A DNA stretch of 42,196 bases from Minisyncoccota bacterium (GCA_017991375.1 JAGOQP010000002.1:66259-108454); one strand, 5' to 3'. Counted from the stretch's first letter, positions 30,923 to 38,686 are shown. The notes: generated by a model from the letters alone, not told the origin. Translations and numbers: made by a program.

Positions 30923-31138
30923 CTATGACGACCTTAACCCCTGTTCAATTTCTGCCATCAACCGCCCAACAATTGCTTGTCCCTCATAGAGATTGTAACG
31001 AGTTCTTATGGCTATGTGTCTTCTCTCGCTGTCAACACAAACCAAAGAGGGCAAAAACCCATGTTTAGCAAGCCATTCCTCAAAAAGAGCTTTCTCGGTA
31101 TTATTTCTGACAAGTACTTGGCGAATTTCAATTCCCAT
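30923..31138 (-). CDS. Unknown small protein, 71 aa
   Basis: The SD GTGGAGGGG precedes the ATG at 31138. The promoter TTGACA (minus strand, near 31194) with TAGCTT follows directly on the terminator of the upstream gene. The protein has an alpha/beta pattern: IEIRQVLVRNNTEKALFEEWLAKHGFLPSLVCV, then RRHIAIRTRYNLYEGQAIVGRLMAEIEQG. No membrane segment and no known motif. About 165 nt beyond the 44-aa gene (30730-30890) hold nothing recognisable. Confidence 0.62.
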   Translation of the reverse strand: MGIEIRQVLVRNNTEKALFEEWLAKHGFLPSLVCVDSERRHIAIRTRYNLYEGQAIVGRLMAEIEQGLRSS

Positions 31139-31197
31139 AGCCCCTCCACTTCCAATGTTCTATTTTTGAAGCTAAACCAAAAAGATTTCTTTGTCAA

Positions 31198-31226
31198 ACA
31201 AAAACACCCATCAATAGGTGTTTTTG
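31198..31226. terminator. Terminator after the methyltransferase gene
   Basis: AACACC (31203-31208) pairs with GGTGTT (31217-31222) with T/A runs on both sides. On the minus strand the tail TTTTTG runs straight into TTGACA of the next gene. Confidence 0.75.
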
Positions 31227-31294
31227 CTGTGCTCCGTTTCGTCAGGGCTGTTCGAGAAGAATATATAGACATTTAAGAAACTGCCCAGTTTATA

Positions 31295-32086
31295 TTATTT
31301 TAGTATTATAACGTGTGAACCAGCGTTATCTTTGATAAAACCCTTTGGTTGCCAAATTGGAATATCAATATAAACAACCAAGCCAGCTTTTTTAATTTGT
31401 TCGCTAAAAAATTTGAACGATACTTTATACTCCTCCTTGCCAACAACCTCCAAATGTTCAACTTCGACTATGGTATTAAAACTGTCTTTTGTCGAATTAC
31501 CTTTTTTGTAAAAATCTTTTAATTCTTTATAGTATAACCTGACTGCCGCTCCTCGCTCTTTTTCTGTTTTGTAATCTGGCAAAAAATTCTCACAGACGAT
31601 TATTACGCCACCTTTTTTAAGATGGTTTTTCAAATTCTTTAAGAAAGCTAATTTATCTTTATTCTTTATATGGTGATATGCGGAGCTGGCAGTAATAAAA
31701 TCAAATTTTCTGTTAAGAGAAAAAGTAGCAGCATCGGCTTCAATAAATTTCCAGTTTTTAAATTTTGTTTTATCGTATTTAAGGAAGACTTTATTTATAT
31801 CAATGCAAGTCGCCTTAATTTTAGGATAAATAAAGCTCAGGTGATTAACAAAATTTCCCAGTCCACTGCAGACATCAAGAATTTCTATTGTTTTTAATTT
31901 CTGGTTTTCAAGATAGCCAATTTTATGCCTTAAGCCCCCGTATGGCTTATTGTCTGCTCTTTTTGCCAGTTCCTGCATTAAAACGCCACCACCAACATAC
32001 CACATCAGCATTTCGTTTTTCATTCCTTCTGGTGCTTTTAGGTAAGCATTAGTTGATTTATAAAGTTGTATGTTCTTTGCTTTCAT
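31295..32086 (-). CDS. Class I SAM-dependent methyltransferase
   Basis: 263 aa. Motif I is IEILDVCSGLGNFVNHLSFIYP (residues about 68-89); the acidic residue ending strand 2 is in IKATCIDINKVF; motif III is WKFIEADAATFSLNRKFDFITASSAYHHI, and HLKKGGVIIVCENFLPDY forms the post-motif strand. An N-terminal region (KSTNAYLKAPEGMKNEMLMWYVGGG) may bind substrate. The target is unknown. The gene is AT-rich compared with its neighbours. No clear SD or -10 box is seen close to the start. Confidence 0.78.
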   Translation of the reverse strand: MKAKNIQLYKSTNAYLKAPEGMKNEMLMWYVGGGVLMQELAKRADNKPYGGLRHKIGYLENQKLKTIEILDVCSGLGNFVNHLSFIYPKIKATCIDINKVFLKYDKTKFKNWKFIEADAATFSLNRKFDFITASSAYHHIKNKDKLAFLKNLKNHLKKGGVIIVCENFLPDYKTEKERGAAVRLYYKELKDFYKKGNSTKDSFNTIVEVEHLEVVGKEEYKVSFKFFSEQIKKAGLVVYIDIPIWQPKGFIKDNAGSHVIILK

Positions 32087-32198
32087 TCTTCAAAAATTCC
32101 ATTACATTTGTTAAAAAAGTCATCAACAAATAAAATCAGCTTTCTGATACTTTCTGGAATTGAAATTGAGAGCCCTCTACTCTCAAAGTCCTACGATG

Positions 32199-32270
32199 CT
32201 CCGGTGGTAGGACTCGAACCTACAGCCATCGCCTTAACAGGGCGCCGCTCTACCATTGAGCTACACCGGA
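32199..32270 (-). tRNA. tRNA-Asn (anticodon GTT)
   Basis: Read on the minus strand: acceptor TCCGGTG/CACCGGA, D-stem GCTC/GAGC, anticodon stem GCGCC/GGCGA around CTGTTAA (GTT), T-arm GTAGG/CCTAC with TTCGAGT, discriminator G. No encoded CCA. Confidence 0.95.
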
Positions 32271-32399
32271 ATATATTATGTACTCTCCAACGTAACTTAA
32301 CCCACAAATCTGGGTTTTCTTGACACTCGCTTGAAGCGAGTTACCATTGTCCGCTTCGCCACAGCGAACGGATCCACCTACGGCGGAAGCTACACCGGA
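32271..32399 (-). repeat. 129-bp unit 1: tRNA-Asn leader, hairpins and a tRNA-Asn 5' fragment
   Basis: It ends (32388-32399) with tRNA-Asn nucleotides 1-12, which on the minus strand run directly into TCCGCC-GTA-GGTGGA (32373-32387, one mismatch). Further stems: TTCGC/GCGAA, ACTCGCTT/AAGCGAGT, AACCCA/TGGGTT. A CATAAT box lies just before the tRNA. Confidence 0.92.
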
Positions 32400-32528
32400 A
32401 TATATTATGTACTCTCCAACGTAACTTAACCCACAAATCTGGGTTTTCTTGGCACTCGCTTGAAGCGAGTTACCATTGTCCGCTTCGCCACAGCGAACGG
32501 ATCCGCCTACGGCGGAAGCTACACCGGA
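32400..32528 (-). repeat. 129-bp unit 2, tandem copy
   Basis: Differs from unit 1 at two positions. The hairpin TCCGCC-GTA-GGCGGA (32502-32516) is perfect here and again abuts tRNA nucleotides 1-12 (32517-32528). Beyond 32530 the similarity stops. Confidence 0.92.
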
Positions 32529-32643
32529 ATTTTTGTTAAAGAGCAAAGAAACTGTATCAAAAATAGGCAAAAAAAACAAGTTTTAATACTTTACTTTTTT
32601 CCTGTTTTCGTGCATTGTGTAAACAGAACAAAGGAGGTATCTG

Positions 32644-32979
32644 ATGACCATCGCCTTGGTACTATTTGTTGGTTGGATCGCAAAAAGGTCTCGTAGGGTA
32701 GGGGATGTGCTGGAGCGGTTTAATCAGAATGTGCTATGCTCTCATCCCGTTTCTTCATTCACCTATTCTCCGGGGAACGAATTTGATGGTTCATACAGAT
32801 GTGGTAAGTGTGGTAGGACATAGGTATCTCCGCCACCGTTTAAGGGTACGTTCAGATTCGATGGAGATACGTACTGTTTGGATGGCAAGGGGGGCGTCAC
32901 GATTTGTCGAGAGGGATCTGCTCGTAGCCCTCTTCGTGATCTACTTGTTGAAGAAGGGATTAACTACGACAATGATTAG
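32644..32979 (+). pseudogene. Small zinc-ribbon-like protein interrupted by an in-frame TAG
   Basis: The SD AAAGGAGG lies six bases before ATG 32644. The first 59 codons give a short hydrophobic start (MTIALVLFVGWIAKRSRR) and a ribbon C32-x-H34...YRC53GKC56GRT, then TAG at 32821-32823. The same frame stays open for another 51 codons (VSPPPFKGTFRFDGDTYCLD and on) to a TAG at 32977. CGRT-stop-VS would read naturally as CGRTWVS with TGG. Either the 59-aa form is the product, or the gene carries a nonsense mutation, or the stop is read through. A plus-frame ORF at 32705-33013 is a shadow. Confidence 0.55.
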
Positions 32980-33009
32980 TAAAAGCTCTTTTTCACAAGG
33001 AGGTCTGTT

Positions 33010-33216
33010 ATGACGGTGCGCAAGCCGGTCAACGAACAAGTGGGTGATAGCGGGGGGTTGGCTAACAAAGAATCTGTCCCATCGTCACCAAAAAAGAGCA
33101 GAGACAATCGGGCCCTTACTCATTTGTGTGGATCAGAACGGGATGGAATGTGTGAGTGTAGTAAGTGCGTTTTGAACGGTTGTCCAAAGTGTTTGCAAAT
33201 TGATTATTTCTACTAA
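33010..33216 (+). CDS. Small Cys-rich protein, 68 aa, probably metal-binding
   Basis: The SD CAAGGAGG precedes ATG 33010. The first 38 residues are polar and look disordered. The end contains LCGSERDGMCECSKC, then VLNGCPKCLQIDYFY: six Cys in a zinc-finger-like spacing. No known family. It follows the interrupted zinc-ribbon gene by 30 nt and ends at a terminator, so the two probably form one unit. Confidence 0.65.
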   Translation: MTVRKPVNEQVGDSGGLANKESVPSSPKKSRDNRALTHLCGSERDGMCECSKCVLNGCPKCLQIDYFY

Positions 33217-33260
33217 ACACGTTTTGTCTTGGGATGGTTCACGCAGAGCACCTTTCTCAC

Positions 33261-33284
33261 AGCGCTCCACGAGAGCGCTTTTTT
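33261..33284 (+). terminator. Terminator after the Cys-rich gene
   Basis: AGCGCTC (33261-33267) pairs with GAGCGCT (33273-33279), followed by TTTTT. Confidence 0.88.
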
Positions 33285-33376
33285 GTTTCAATAAAACATG
33301 GATTGACTTTTTTAATTGAAAAGATAAAACTAACCGCAGCTCTACCACAGGCGTAATAAGAGCCAAGGAGGGGATG

Positions 33377-34105
33377 ATGAGCAAAAACGAGCTAATTCCG
33401 ATGGTGATCATTAAACCAGGGTTTAAGTTTGAAGGGTGTGTAAATGGAAAAAAGATGCTCGAAGCTGTTGAGAGGGCTGCTCGAACGTGCTATCAATCGG
33501 AAGGGAAAATGGGAACAACGTATGATCCCGAGTTCATCAAAAAAGTCGTATTGACCAAGGGACATGAGTCGGTTCTTGAACATCAAAGTGTGAGCGTACG
33601 AGTTAGATGCGACCGAGGAGTGAGTCATGAGTGGGTGCGCCATCGCATAGGCGCATACTCCCAAGAGTCGACTCGGTTTTGCAACTATGGAAAAAGAGGA
33701 AAGGTGCAAGTAATTAGACCTTTTCTTTTTGCCAAAGATCAACCCAGAACGTATTGTGTTGTGCCGTTTACTGGGACTCATTCTCTTCACTCAGATGGCA
33801 GAGTTCGTAAGTCAACGCGAGTCAATATGTTTGATGTATGGCTGTTCGCGATCGAGACAGCGGCATGGTCATATCTCACGCTTCTAGAAATGGGCGCAAG
33901 TCCCCAATGGGCTCGATCAGTTCTCCCAAATTCCCTCAAGACCGAACTGGTGGTGACATTCAATCTTCGTCAGTGGCGGCACTTTTTCAAGTTGCGTTGT
34001 TCAAAGAACGCGCACCCGCAAATGCGACAAATCACCATTCCGCTCTTGCGCGCGTTCCAAGAGAAAATCCCTATTATTTTTGACGATATTGTAGCACAAG
34101 AGTGA
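33377..34105 (+). CDS. thyX: Flavin-dependent thymidylate synthase ThyX
   Basis: 242 aa from ATG 33377, 5 nt after GGAGG; the ATG at 33374 would be too close. The ThyX signature RHRxxxxSxxSxR is present as VRHRIGAYSQESTRF (about residues 87-101). Other landmarks: GHESVLEHQSVSVRV and the C-terminal LRQWRHFFKLRCSKNAHPQMR. It makes dTMP from dUMP with FAD and methylene-tetrahydrofolate. TTGACT (33303-33308) may be its -35 box. It has its own terminator. It is the only well-known enzyme among the strong-SD genes of this region. Confidence 0.95.
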   Translation: MSKNELIPMVIIKPGFKFEGCVNGKKMLEAVERAARTCYQSEGKMGTTYDPEFIKKVVLTKGHESVLEHQSVSVRVRCDRGVSHEWVRHRIGAYSQESTRFCNYGKRGKVQVIRPFLFAKDQPRTYCVVPFTGTHSLHSDGRVRKSTRVNMFDVWLFAIETAAWSYLTLLEMGASPQWARSVLPNSLKTELVVTFNLRQWRHFFKLRCSKNAHPQMRQITIPLLRAFQEKIPIIFDDIVAQE

Positions 34106-34128
34106 GCCACTGTTCTCTCAAGCTCTCC

Positions 34129-34153
34129 AAGCACCCACAGTGGGTGCTTTTTT
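34129..34153 (+). terminator. Terminator of thyX
   Basis: AGCACCC and GGGTGCT around ACAGT, followed by TTTTTTG. Confidence 0.88.
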
Positions 34154-34159
34154 GTGTGC

Positions 34160-34186
34160 AAAAAACCCGCAATCCTGCGGGTTTGT
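34160..34186 (-). terminator. Terminator of the minus-strand gene 34211-34816
   Basis: AACCCGCA (34164-34171) pairs with TGCGGGTT (34176-34183); minus-strand T6 tail. Confidence 0.82.
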
Positions 34187-34210
34187 TAATGTGCGAGTTA
34201 GTGATCTTTT

Positions 34211-34816
34211 CTATGACTGTTTTTCTGGCTCGGATATTTCCATATCGGGGACCGACCAAAGCTCGATCCGATCTCCATTTTCAACAAGGGCAAAAAGAAC
34301 GTGACCATCAGCATCCAGCATTTCATCGCTAGGCCACAACACGCCTGTTGATATTCTCTTAGTCCTAAAATCAAATGGACTGCAATCGCTTACATCACGA
34401 TCTCCGGCAAGACGATCGATAAGCCAAACAGGAACAAGAACTCGCCCAAACGCCTTGTCTTCTTCGGTAGTAACCGGAGACAGGGCGACATCTGACAGTG
34501 GGGCTATTTCCACCAAAACCGCGTCCTCGGCTCGGTTGCGAGCGCCCTCATTGGTCTCATTAACAATATCATTTATGTAACCTTCTAGATCGTACTCCTC
34601 AACCTGTTCTGGTGTGGCGTCGGTTGACACTTCTATCGTAAGATACATCGTCCCGTCTGGATATGGTTGTTCATCTTCACACGCCGAGAAGGAAACCAAA
34701 AAACGGATATTTTCATTATCGTCTGACTCGAGCGTTATTTCTTGTGTTAACACACATCGCACAAGAAGCAGAGCAACAGTTTGATCCGGGGCGAATTTAA
34801 GCTGGTAATAACCCAT
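34211..34816 (-). CDS. Unknown acidic protein, 201 aa
   Basis: GGGAGG is 8 nt before the ATG at 34816 (MGYYQLKFAP); ATGs at 34822 and 34840 are possible but sit too close to, or before, the SD. The protein is acidic and beta-rich: VALLLVRCVLTQEITLESDD, MYLTIEVSTDATPEQVEEYDLEGYI, VLVPVWLIDRLAG, HVLFALVENGDRIELWSVPDMEI. No catalytic motif and no membrane segment are evident. It faces thyX with two back-to-back terminators between them. Function unknown. Confidence 0.68.
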   Translation of the reverse strand: MGYYQLKFAPDQTVALLLVRCVLTQEITLESDDNENIRFLVSFSACEDEQPYPDGTMYLTIEVSTDATPEQVEEYDLEGYINDIVNETNEGARNRAEDAVLVEIAPLSDVALSPVTTEEDKAFGRVLVPVWLIDRLAGDRDVSDCSPFDFRTKRISTGVLWPSDEMLDADGHVLFALVENGDRIELWSVPDMEISEPEKQS

Positions 34817-34893
34817 TTCCATTCCCTCCCTTTTTGGCACCGATGGTGCTAAGCACTAGAATGCCACCAATATTGAATAAAATCAACTCATTA

Positions 34894-34931
34894 ACAATAT
34901 TCCAACATTCTTAAGAATGTTGGAATATTGT
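34894..34931. promoter_or_regulatory. Perfect 38-bp palindrome upstream of the ArsR-type gene (operator 1)
   Basis: The half-site is ACAATATTCCAACATTCTT, centre 34912/34913. The core CAACATTCTTAAGAATGTTG (34903-34922) recurs with changes only at the edges and centre at 35295-35314. It is followed directly by TATACT (34931-34936). Confidence 0.88.
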
Positions 34932-34970
34932 ATACTGGAAAATAAATATGACAAGGTGCTATAATAATAC

Positions 34971-35297
34971 ATGTCGATTTTTGTACAATATTTTTTAAGA
35001 CAAGCAACACATAGACCAAATGCCCACAGTATGAAAACAACAAAACAACTTGAGCGCTATTTTAAAGGTGCGGCAAATCATCGACGATTGGAAATTCTTT
35101 TTCTGATAAAACGGCACGACGGAATAGGACTTGAAGCAATAACGCAAGAACTGGAGTGTAATGTAAAAACGGCGTCGGAACACACAAGGCGATTAGTGCA
35201 GGCAGGCTTGCTCAACAAGAAATATACAGGACGCGCAGTAGCGCACTCACTATCGCCGTATGGAAAAAAATTTATAACCTTTGCAAAAACATTCTAA
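34971..35297 (+). CDS. ArsR-type winged-helix regulator
   Basis: 108 aa if started at ATG 34971, 5 nt after TATAAT (34960-34965); ATG 35031 gives an 88-aa form without the first 20 residues, which are not conserved-looking. The DNA-binding domain is compact: ERYFKGAANHRRLEILFLIKRHDGIGLEAI, TQELECNVKTASEHTRRLVQAG, then the wing LLNKKYTGRAVAHSLSPYGKKF. No metal-site Cys pair (ELCVCDL of ArsR) is present, so the signal is not a classical metal. Identical-core palindromes in front of it and at its own stop codon point to autoregulation and control of the next gene. Confidence 0.85.
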   Translation: MSIFVQYFLRQATHRPNAHSMKTTKQLERYFKGAANHRRLEILFLIKRHDGIGLEAITQELECNVKTASEHTRRLVQAGLLNKKYTGRAVAHSLSPYGKKFITFAKTF

Positions 35298-35324
35298 CAT
35301 TCTCAAGAATGTTAGAATGTTTTT
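35285..35324. promoter_or_regulatory. Second palindrome, at the arsR-like stop and before the alkyltransferase gene (operator 2)
   Basis: Two 19-bp arms around CA; the half-site is AAAAACATTCTAACATTCT. It contains the arsR-like stop codon and ends two bases before the next ATG. The right arm runs into a T6 stretch, so as RNA it could also act as a terminator. Confidence 0.85.
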
Positions 35325-35325
35325 T

Positions 35326-35616
35326 ATGGCAACTATGAAACCACTTTCATTTTCTGAAAAAGTATACGCGGTAGTTAGAAAAATACCCAAAGGTACTGTG
35401 TTAACGTATAAGCAAGTAGCAATAAAAGCAGGAAGTCCACGTGCATTTCGTGCGGTGGGAGCTATCTTACATAGGAACAATAGCGCAGAAATTCCCTGTC
35501 ATCGCGTCATTAAATCAAATGGAATGCTTGGTGGATACAATAGGGGGGTATCAAAAAAGAAACAGATGCTTACAAAAGAAGAAGTGGTACTTGCAAAAAA
35601 AGATCGTATGCGATAA
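35326..35616 (+). CDS. Alkyltransferase-like DNA repair protein (Ogt/MGMT C-terminal domain with active-site Cys)
   Basis: 96 aa from ATG 35326 (a second ATG at 35335 is in frame). Only the conserved C-terminal domain is present: FSEKVYAVVRKIPKGTVLTYKQVAIKAGSPRAFRAVGAILHRN, active site EIPCHRVI, then GMLGGYNRGVSKKKQML. The PCHRV Cys acceptor is intact, unlike Atl1-type proteins with PWHRV. It would remove O6-alkyl groups from guanine. The start lies right behind operator 2, and the ArsR-like regulator ends 28 nt upstream. Confidence 0.9.
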   Translation: MATMKPLSFSEKVYAVVRKIPKGTVLTYKQVAIKAGSPRAFRAVGAILHRNNSAEIPCHRVIKSNGMLGGYNRGVSKKKQMLTKEEVVLAKKDRMR

Positions 35617-35641
35617 AAAAAGAGAGAAAGAAGGAGGAGCT

Positions 35642-35833
35642 ATGCGCATATCAGAAGATTGTTCATTGTGTCTAAAGGATGGGGTATGTCCTCTTCAGCC
35701 GGTGGTTGATGGACAAATAGGAGAGAGTCCACGTGCTATGTTTGGTACGGCCATCGCTTTTGCCACACATGTTGGCACGGTGGAGTGTCCACATCGGATT
35801 CTTACCGAGATGCAGAGCGCGGAACCGCTCTGA
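35642..35833 (+). CDS. Small Cys-containing protein, 63 aa
   Basis: The SD AAGGAGGAG (35630-35638 region) precedes ATG 35642. The protein opens MRISEDCSLCLKDGVCPLQP with Cys at 7, 10 and 17 and has a CPH later (VECPHRILTE), a possible metal site. It starts 25 nt after the alkyltransferase gene and may be co-transcribed with it. No family recognised. A terminator lies 30 nt after the stop. Confidence 0.6.
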   Translation: MRISEDCSLCLKDGVCPLQPVVDGQIGESPRAMFGTAIAFATHVGTVECPHRILTEMQSAEPL

Positions 35834-35863
35834 GGGGGTTTTCTTTGCACACTGATTTTTCTG

Positions 35864-35896
35864 GAGATCGGACGAGTATCGTCGCGGTCTCTTTTT
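35864..35896 (+). terminator. Terminator after the 63-aa gene
   Basis: GAGATCG-GACGA pairs with TCGTC-GCGGTCTC (12 pairs with one bulge), followed by TTTTT. Confidence 0.82.
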
Positions 35897-35932
35897 GTAT
35901 AAAGAGGTAATACGATGATATACTGTTTATAT

Positions 35933-36337
35933 ATGAATGACGCATATACATGGTATCAAGCATTGGTAAAACCATCGTGGGCTCCACCCAGTTGGATATT
36001 TGGTCCTGTGTGGATGGTGTTGTACGCGATTATAGCGATCTCGTTTGGCACTGTTTTTTATAAAACAGCAACAAAACAACTGCCACTTTTTGTTGCTCTT
36101 CCGTTCGCGCTTAATATTGTTTTTAATCTTTTATTTACTCCGCTTCAGTTTGGGTTGCAAAATAATATTTTGGCGGCGGTTGATATTCTCTTGGTGCTCA
36201 CAACCCTAGTGTGGGCAATGATAGCGGTGTATCCATACATAAAATGGGTCACAGTAGCTAACATCCCGTATCTTTTGTGGGTTTCGTTTGCTACTGTGTT
36301 ACAAATCACCATTACTGTGATGAATTGGAACTTATAA
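35933..36337 (+). CDS. tspO: TspO/MBR family membrane protein
   Basis: 134 aa from ATG 35933, 8 nt after TATACT (35919-35924): leaderless. Five membrane helices and the TspO signature WYQALVKPSWAPPSWIFGPVWMVLYAI at the start of the protein, with ALPFALNIVFNLLFTPLQFGL for helix 3. TspO proteins bind porphyrins and other hydrophobic ligands. The next gene starts one base after the stop, a common tspO-DUF2177 pairing. Confidence 0.93.
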   Translation: MNDAYTWYQALVKPSWAPPSWIFGPVWMVLYAIIAISFGTVFYKTATKQLPLFVALPFALNIVFNLLFTPLQFGLQNNILAAVDILLVLTTLVWAMIAVYPYIKWVTVANIPYLLWVSFATVLQITITVMNWNL

Positions 36338-36338
36338 T

Positions 36339-36740
36339 ATGAGAATGTTTGCTATTACGTATCTGTGGGCACTGTTAACACTTGTGGTTATCGACGGGCT
36401 TTGGCTTTTCTTAACAAAATCGGTATATACCAACCATCTCGCCCATCTTCTTTCCGGAACGGTGCGGTGGTTCCCTGTCGCGTTGTTTTACGTGCTGTAT
36501 GCCGCCGGAATCATTTTTTTGATAGTTATTCCTCTGGTAGAGCAGGGCGCATCAACGCAGAAGATAGCGTTCATGGGAGCCTTTTTGGGATTAGTGGCAT
36601 ACGGAACATATGACTTGACCAATTGGGCAACAATAAAAAATTGGCCGCCATTTATTGTTGGCATTGATCTTCTTTGGGGTGCGTGCTTAACAATGCTGGT
36701 AAGTATGTGTTGCGTGTTTATGGCGCGCTTATTTGAATAA
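36339..36740 (+). CDS. DUF2177 family membrane protein
   Basis: 133 aa, four membrane helices. Family landmarks: YLWALLTLVVIDGLWLFLTKSVYTNHLAHLLSG near the N-terminus, FLGLVAYGTYDLTNWATIKNWP in the third helix, and IDLLWGACLTMLVS at the end. DUF2177 proteins often sit beside tspO or photolyase genes; their function is not established. It begins 1 nt after the tspO stop, so translation is coupled. Confidence 0.88.
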   Translation: MRMFAITYLWALLTLVVIDGLWLFLTKSVYTNHLAHLLSGTVRWFPVALFYVLYAAGIIFLIVIPLVEQGASTQKIAFMGAFLGLVAYGTYDLTNWATIKNWPPFIVGIDLLWGACLTMLVSMCCVFMARLFE

Positions 36741-36787
36741 ACGCGTTGTAGTAGTGTTTAAAACAGCGTAGAATAAGTAGCTGTTAT

Positions 36788-38623
36788 ATGCCGCATAGTG
36801 TTGAACAAAAACAAAAAAAAGCTACCTTTTCGTTTCGGGGCATAGGAAGCTTGTTTAAAAATACCCACAGGATTATCGCGCTGGTGTGGGGAGAAAAAAA
36901 GAAGCTCGTTATCAGTCTGGCCGTGTTGGCGATTATTGAAGCATCTATTCCATTCATTGTGTCTGGCGTGCGCGGAGAGTTAATAAACGAATTAGTGCGT
37001 ACTGCTGGACAGGGAATAGCAAGCGATCCTCTGATATGGTGGCTCGTGGCATTTGTGATAACGCTTATTATACCGGCGTTGTTTTCCGTTCTGGACATGT
37101 TTTCGTATCAGATGTTTATCTACTTTATTGAGGAGAAGTTTGAAATGTTGATTATTGCCAAAAAAGGGGAAATTGACATGGCGGTTCAGGAGGATCCTCA
37201 ATATAACGATTTATTTAATCGTGTGCGAGAAGATGGAGTCGGGCGCATCCAAAATTTTTTGGTTCGGCAATTTACTTCCATTATTAGTATTATTGGTGTT
37301 ATTGTCGCTTCTATTATTATTGTGTCGTTCAAGTGGTGGCTCCTTTTGGTTATTATTATCGGGACTATTCCCGAGCTTATCACCGAGACAAAATATGGCC
37401 AGTATATCTGGAGTATTTACGAAAGTAAATCAGAAATCAGAAGAAAATATATTAATATCAGAGAGCATTTTAATTGGCTTAACCAACTTACTGAGTTAAA
37501 ATTATTCCAGAATGTTGCTAACTTTACCGAACGCATCCGTGTTTTATTTTTGGAATTTCAAAATGAACAACGTAAAAATGAGCGCAATCGCTTGAAGGCG
37601 CGTATCGGATCCTCTATTCTTTCCCAGGCGGTAATCGCGGTTGGCGGGGTATGGTTTGTGTTTGAGGTGGTTAATGGTCGTATGGAAATTGGAACGTTGG
37701 TGTTTGCTCTTACTTCTATCACACAGCTGCGCGCCACCCTATCTGAATTTTTTGGGACCACCGCAAAACAATACCAGGACAATTTATTTGTTTCTGATGT
37801 GTTTAAATTTCTTGACATCAAACAAACACTTTCTCGATCTCACAATCCAGTCGTGCTTGATGCCAACAGCACCCCAGAAATTGAATTTAAAAAGGTGTCC
37901 TTTGCTTATCCGGGCACCACGCGGCGCGTATTAAAAAATATTTCATTCACTATTCCTGCTGGCCAAAAACTCGCGATCGTCGGTGTAAATGGAGCCGGGA
38001 AAACGACACTTATCAAGCTTCTGTGTCGTTTTTACGATCCTACTGAGGGGGTTATTCTCGTGAATGGCCGCGATCTTAAAACAATTGATATCCAATCCTG
38101 GTACCACATGATCGGGGCATTATTCCAAGATTACGCGCGGTATCATTTCGAGGTAAAAGAGGCGATCGCGGTTGGGCGCCTTGGGTTGGGGACTGATATA
38201 GAAAAAGTAAAAGCATCGGCACAAGCAGCTGAGGCGGATGTGTTTATAGAAGAGTGGGAAAAAAAGTATCACCAGCAATTGGGGAAGATCTTCTCGGGAG
38301 GTATTGAGCCGTCGGTAGGGCAGTGGCAAAAACTCGCGCTTGCGCGAACATTCTATCGCGATCCGCGGGTAATGATCTTAGACGAGCCCACATCGTCCAT
38401 TGACGCTCAGGCGGAAGCAAAAATTTTTGAAAAACTTGAACAATTACCAAAAGACAGAACCGTCCTTCTTATCTCGCATCGTTTCTCTACGGTGAGACGT
38501 GCTCACGCGATTATGGTTATAAAAGACGGCACTATGACAGAGTATGGAACACACGCACAACTACTCAAAAAGAAGGGGATTTACGCTCAATTATTTACCT
38601 TACAAGCGAAAGGATATAAGTAG
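36788..38623 (+). CDS. ABC exporter, fused permease and ATPase
   Basis: 611 aa, a half-transporter that would act as a dimer. Residues 1-350 hold the membrane domain (six helices). The ATPase follows: Walker A GVNGAGKTT (399-407), Q-loop ALFQDYARY, signature SGGIEPSVGQWQKLALAR (503-520; an LSGGQ relative with four inserted residues), Walker B VMILDEPTSS (528-537) and H-loop ISHR. It resembles lipid, peptide or multidrug exporters; the substrate cannot be told. Preceded by TAGAAT (36769-36774), 13 nt before the ATG. Confidence 0.92.
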   Translation: MPHSVEQKQKKATFSFRGIGSLFKNTHRIIALVWGEKKKLVISLAVLAIIEASIPFIVSGVRGELINELVRTAGQGIASDPLIWWLVAFVITLIIPALFSVLDMFSYQMFIYFIEEKFEMLIIAKKGEIDMAVQEDPQYNDLFNRVREDGVGRIQNFLVRQFTSIISIIGVIVASIIIVSFKWWLLLVIIIGTIPELITETKYGQYIWSIYESKSEIRRKYINIREHFNWLNQLTELKLFQNVANFTERIRVLFLEFQNEQRKNERNRLKARIGSSILSQAVIAVGGVWFVFEVVNGRMEIGTLVFALTSITQLRATLSEFFGTTAKQYQDNLFVSDVFKFLDIKQTLSRSHNPVVLDANSTPEIEFKKVSFAYPGTTRRVLKNISFTIPAGQKLAIVGVNGAGKTTLIKLLCRFYDPTEGVILVNGRDLKTIDIQSWYHMIGALFQDYARYHFEVKEAIAVGRLGLGTDIEKVKASAQAAEADVFIEEWEKKYHQQLGKIFSGGIEPSVGQWQKLALARTFYRDPRVMILDEPTSSIDAQAEAKIFEKLEQLPKDRTVLLISHRFSTVRRAHAIMVIKDGTMTEYGTHAQLLKKKGIYAQLFTLQAKGYK

Positions 38624-38686
38624 CGGTTGTGTCTTACTAGGAGTATACTGTGCGATAGGACCTTTAAAGAAAGGAGGCAAGAGGTT

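Noticed and set aside
32259-32530. CRISPR-like repeat array
   Set aside because: Only two 129-bp near-identical tandem units without variable spacers.
32250-32579. Minus-strand frame with an internal repeat
   Set aside because: It is the translation of the tandem 129-bp units and tRNA-Asn end, not a protein gene.
32705-33013. 102-codon plus-strand frame
   Set aside because: It overlaps the SD-led zinc-ribbon frame, has no SD of its own and reads as low-sense sequence.
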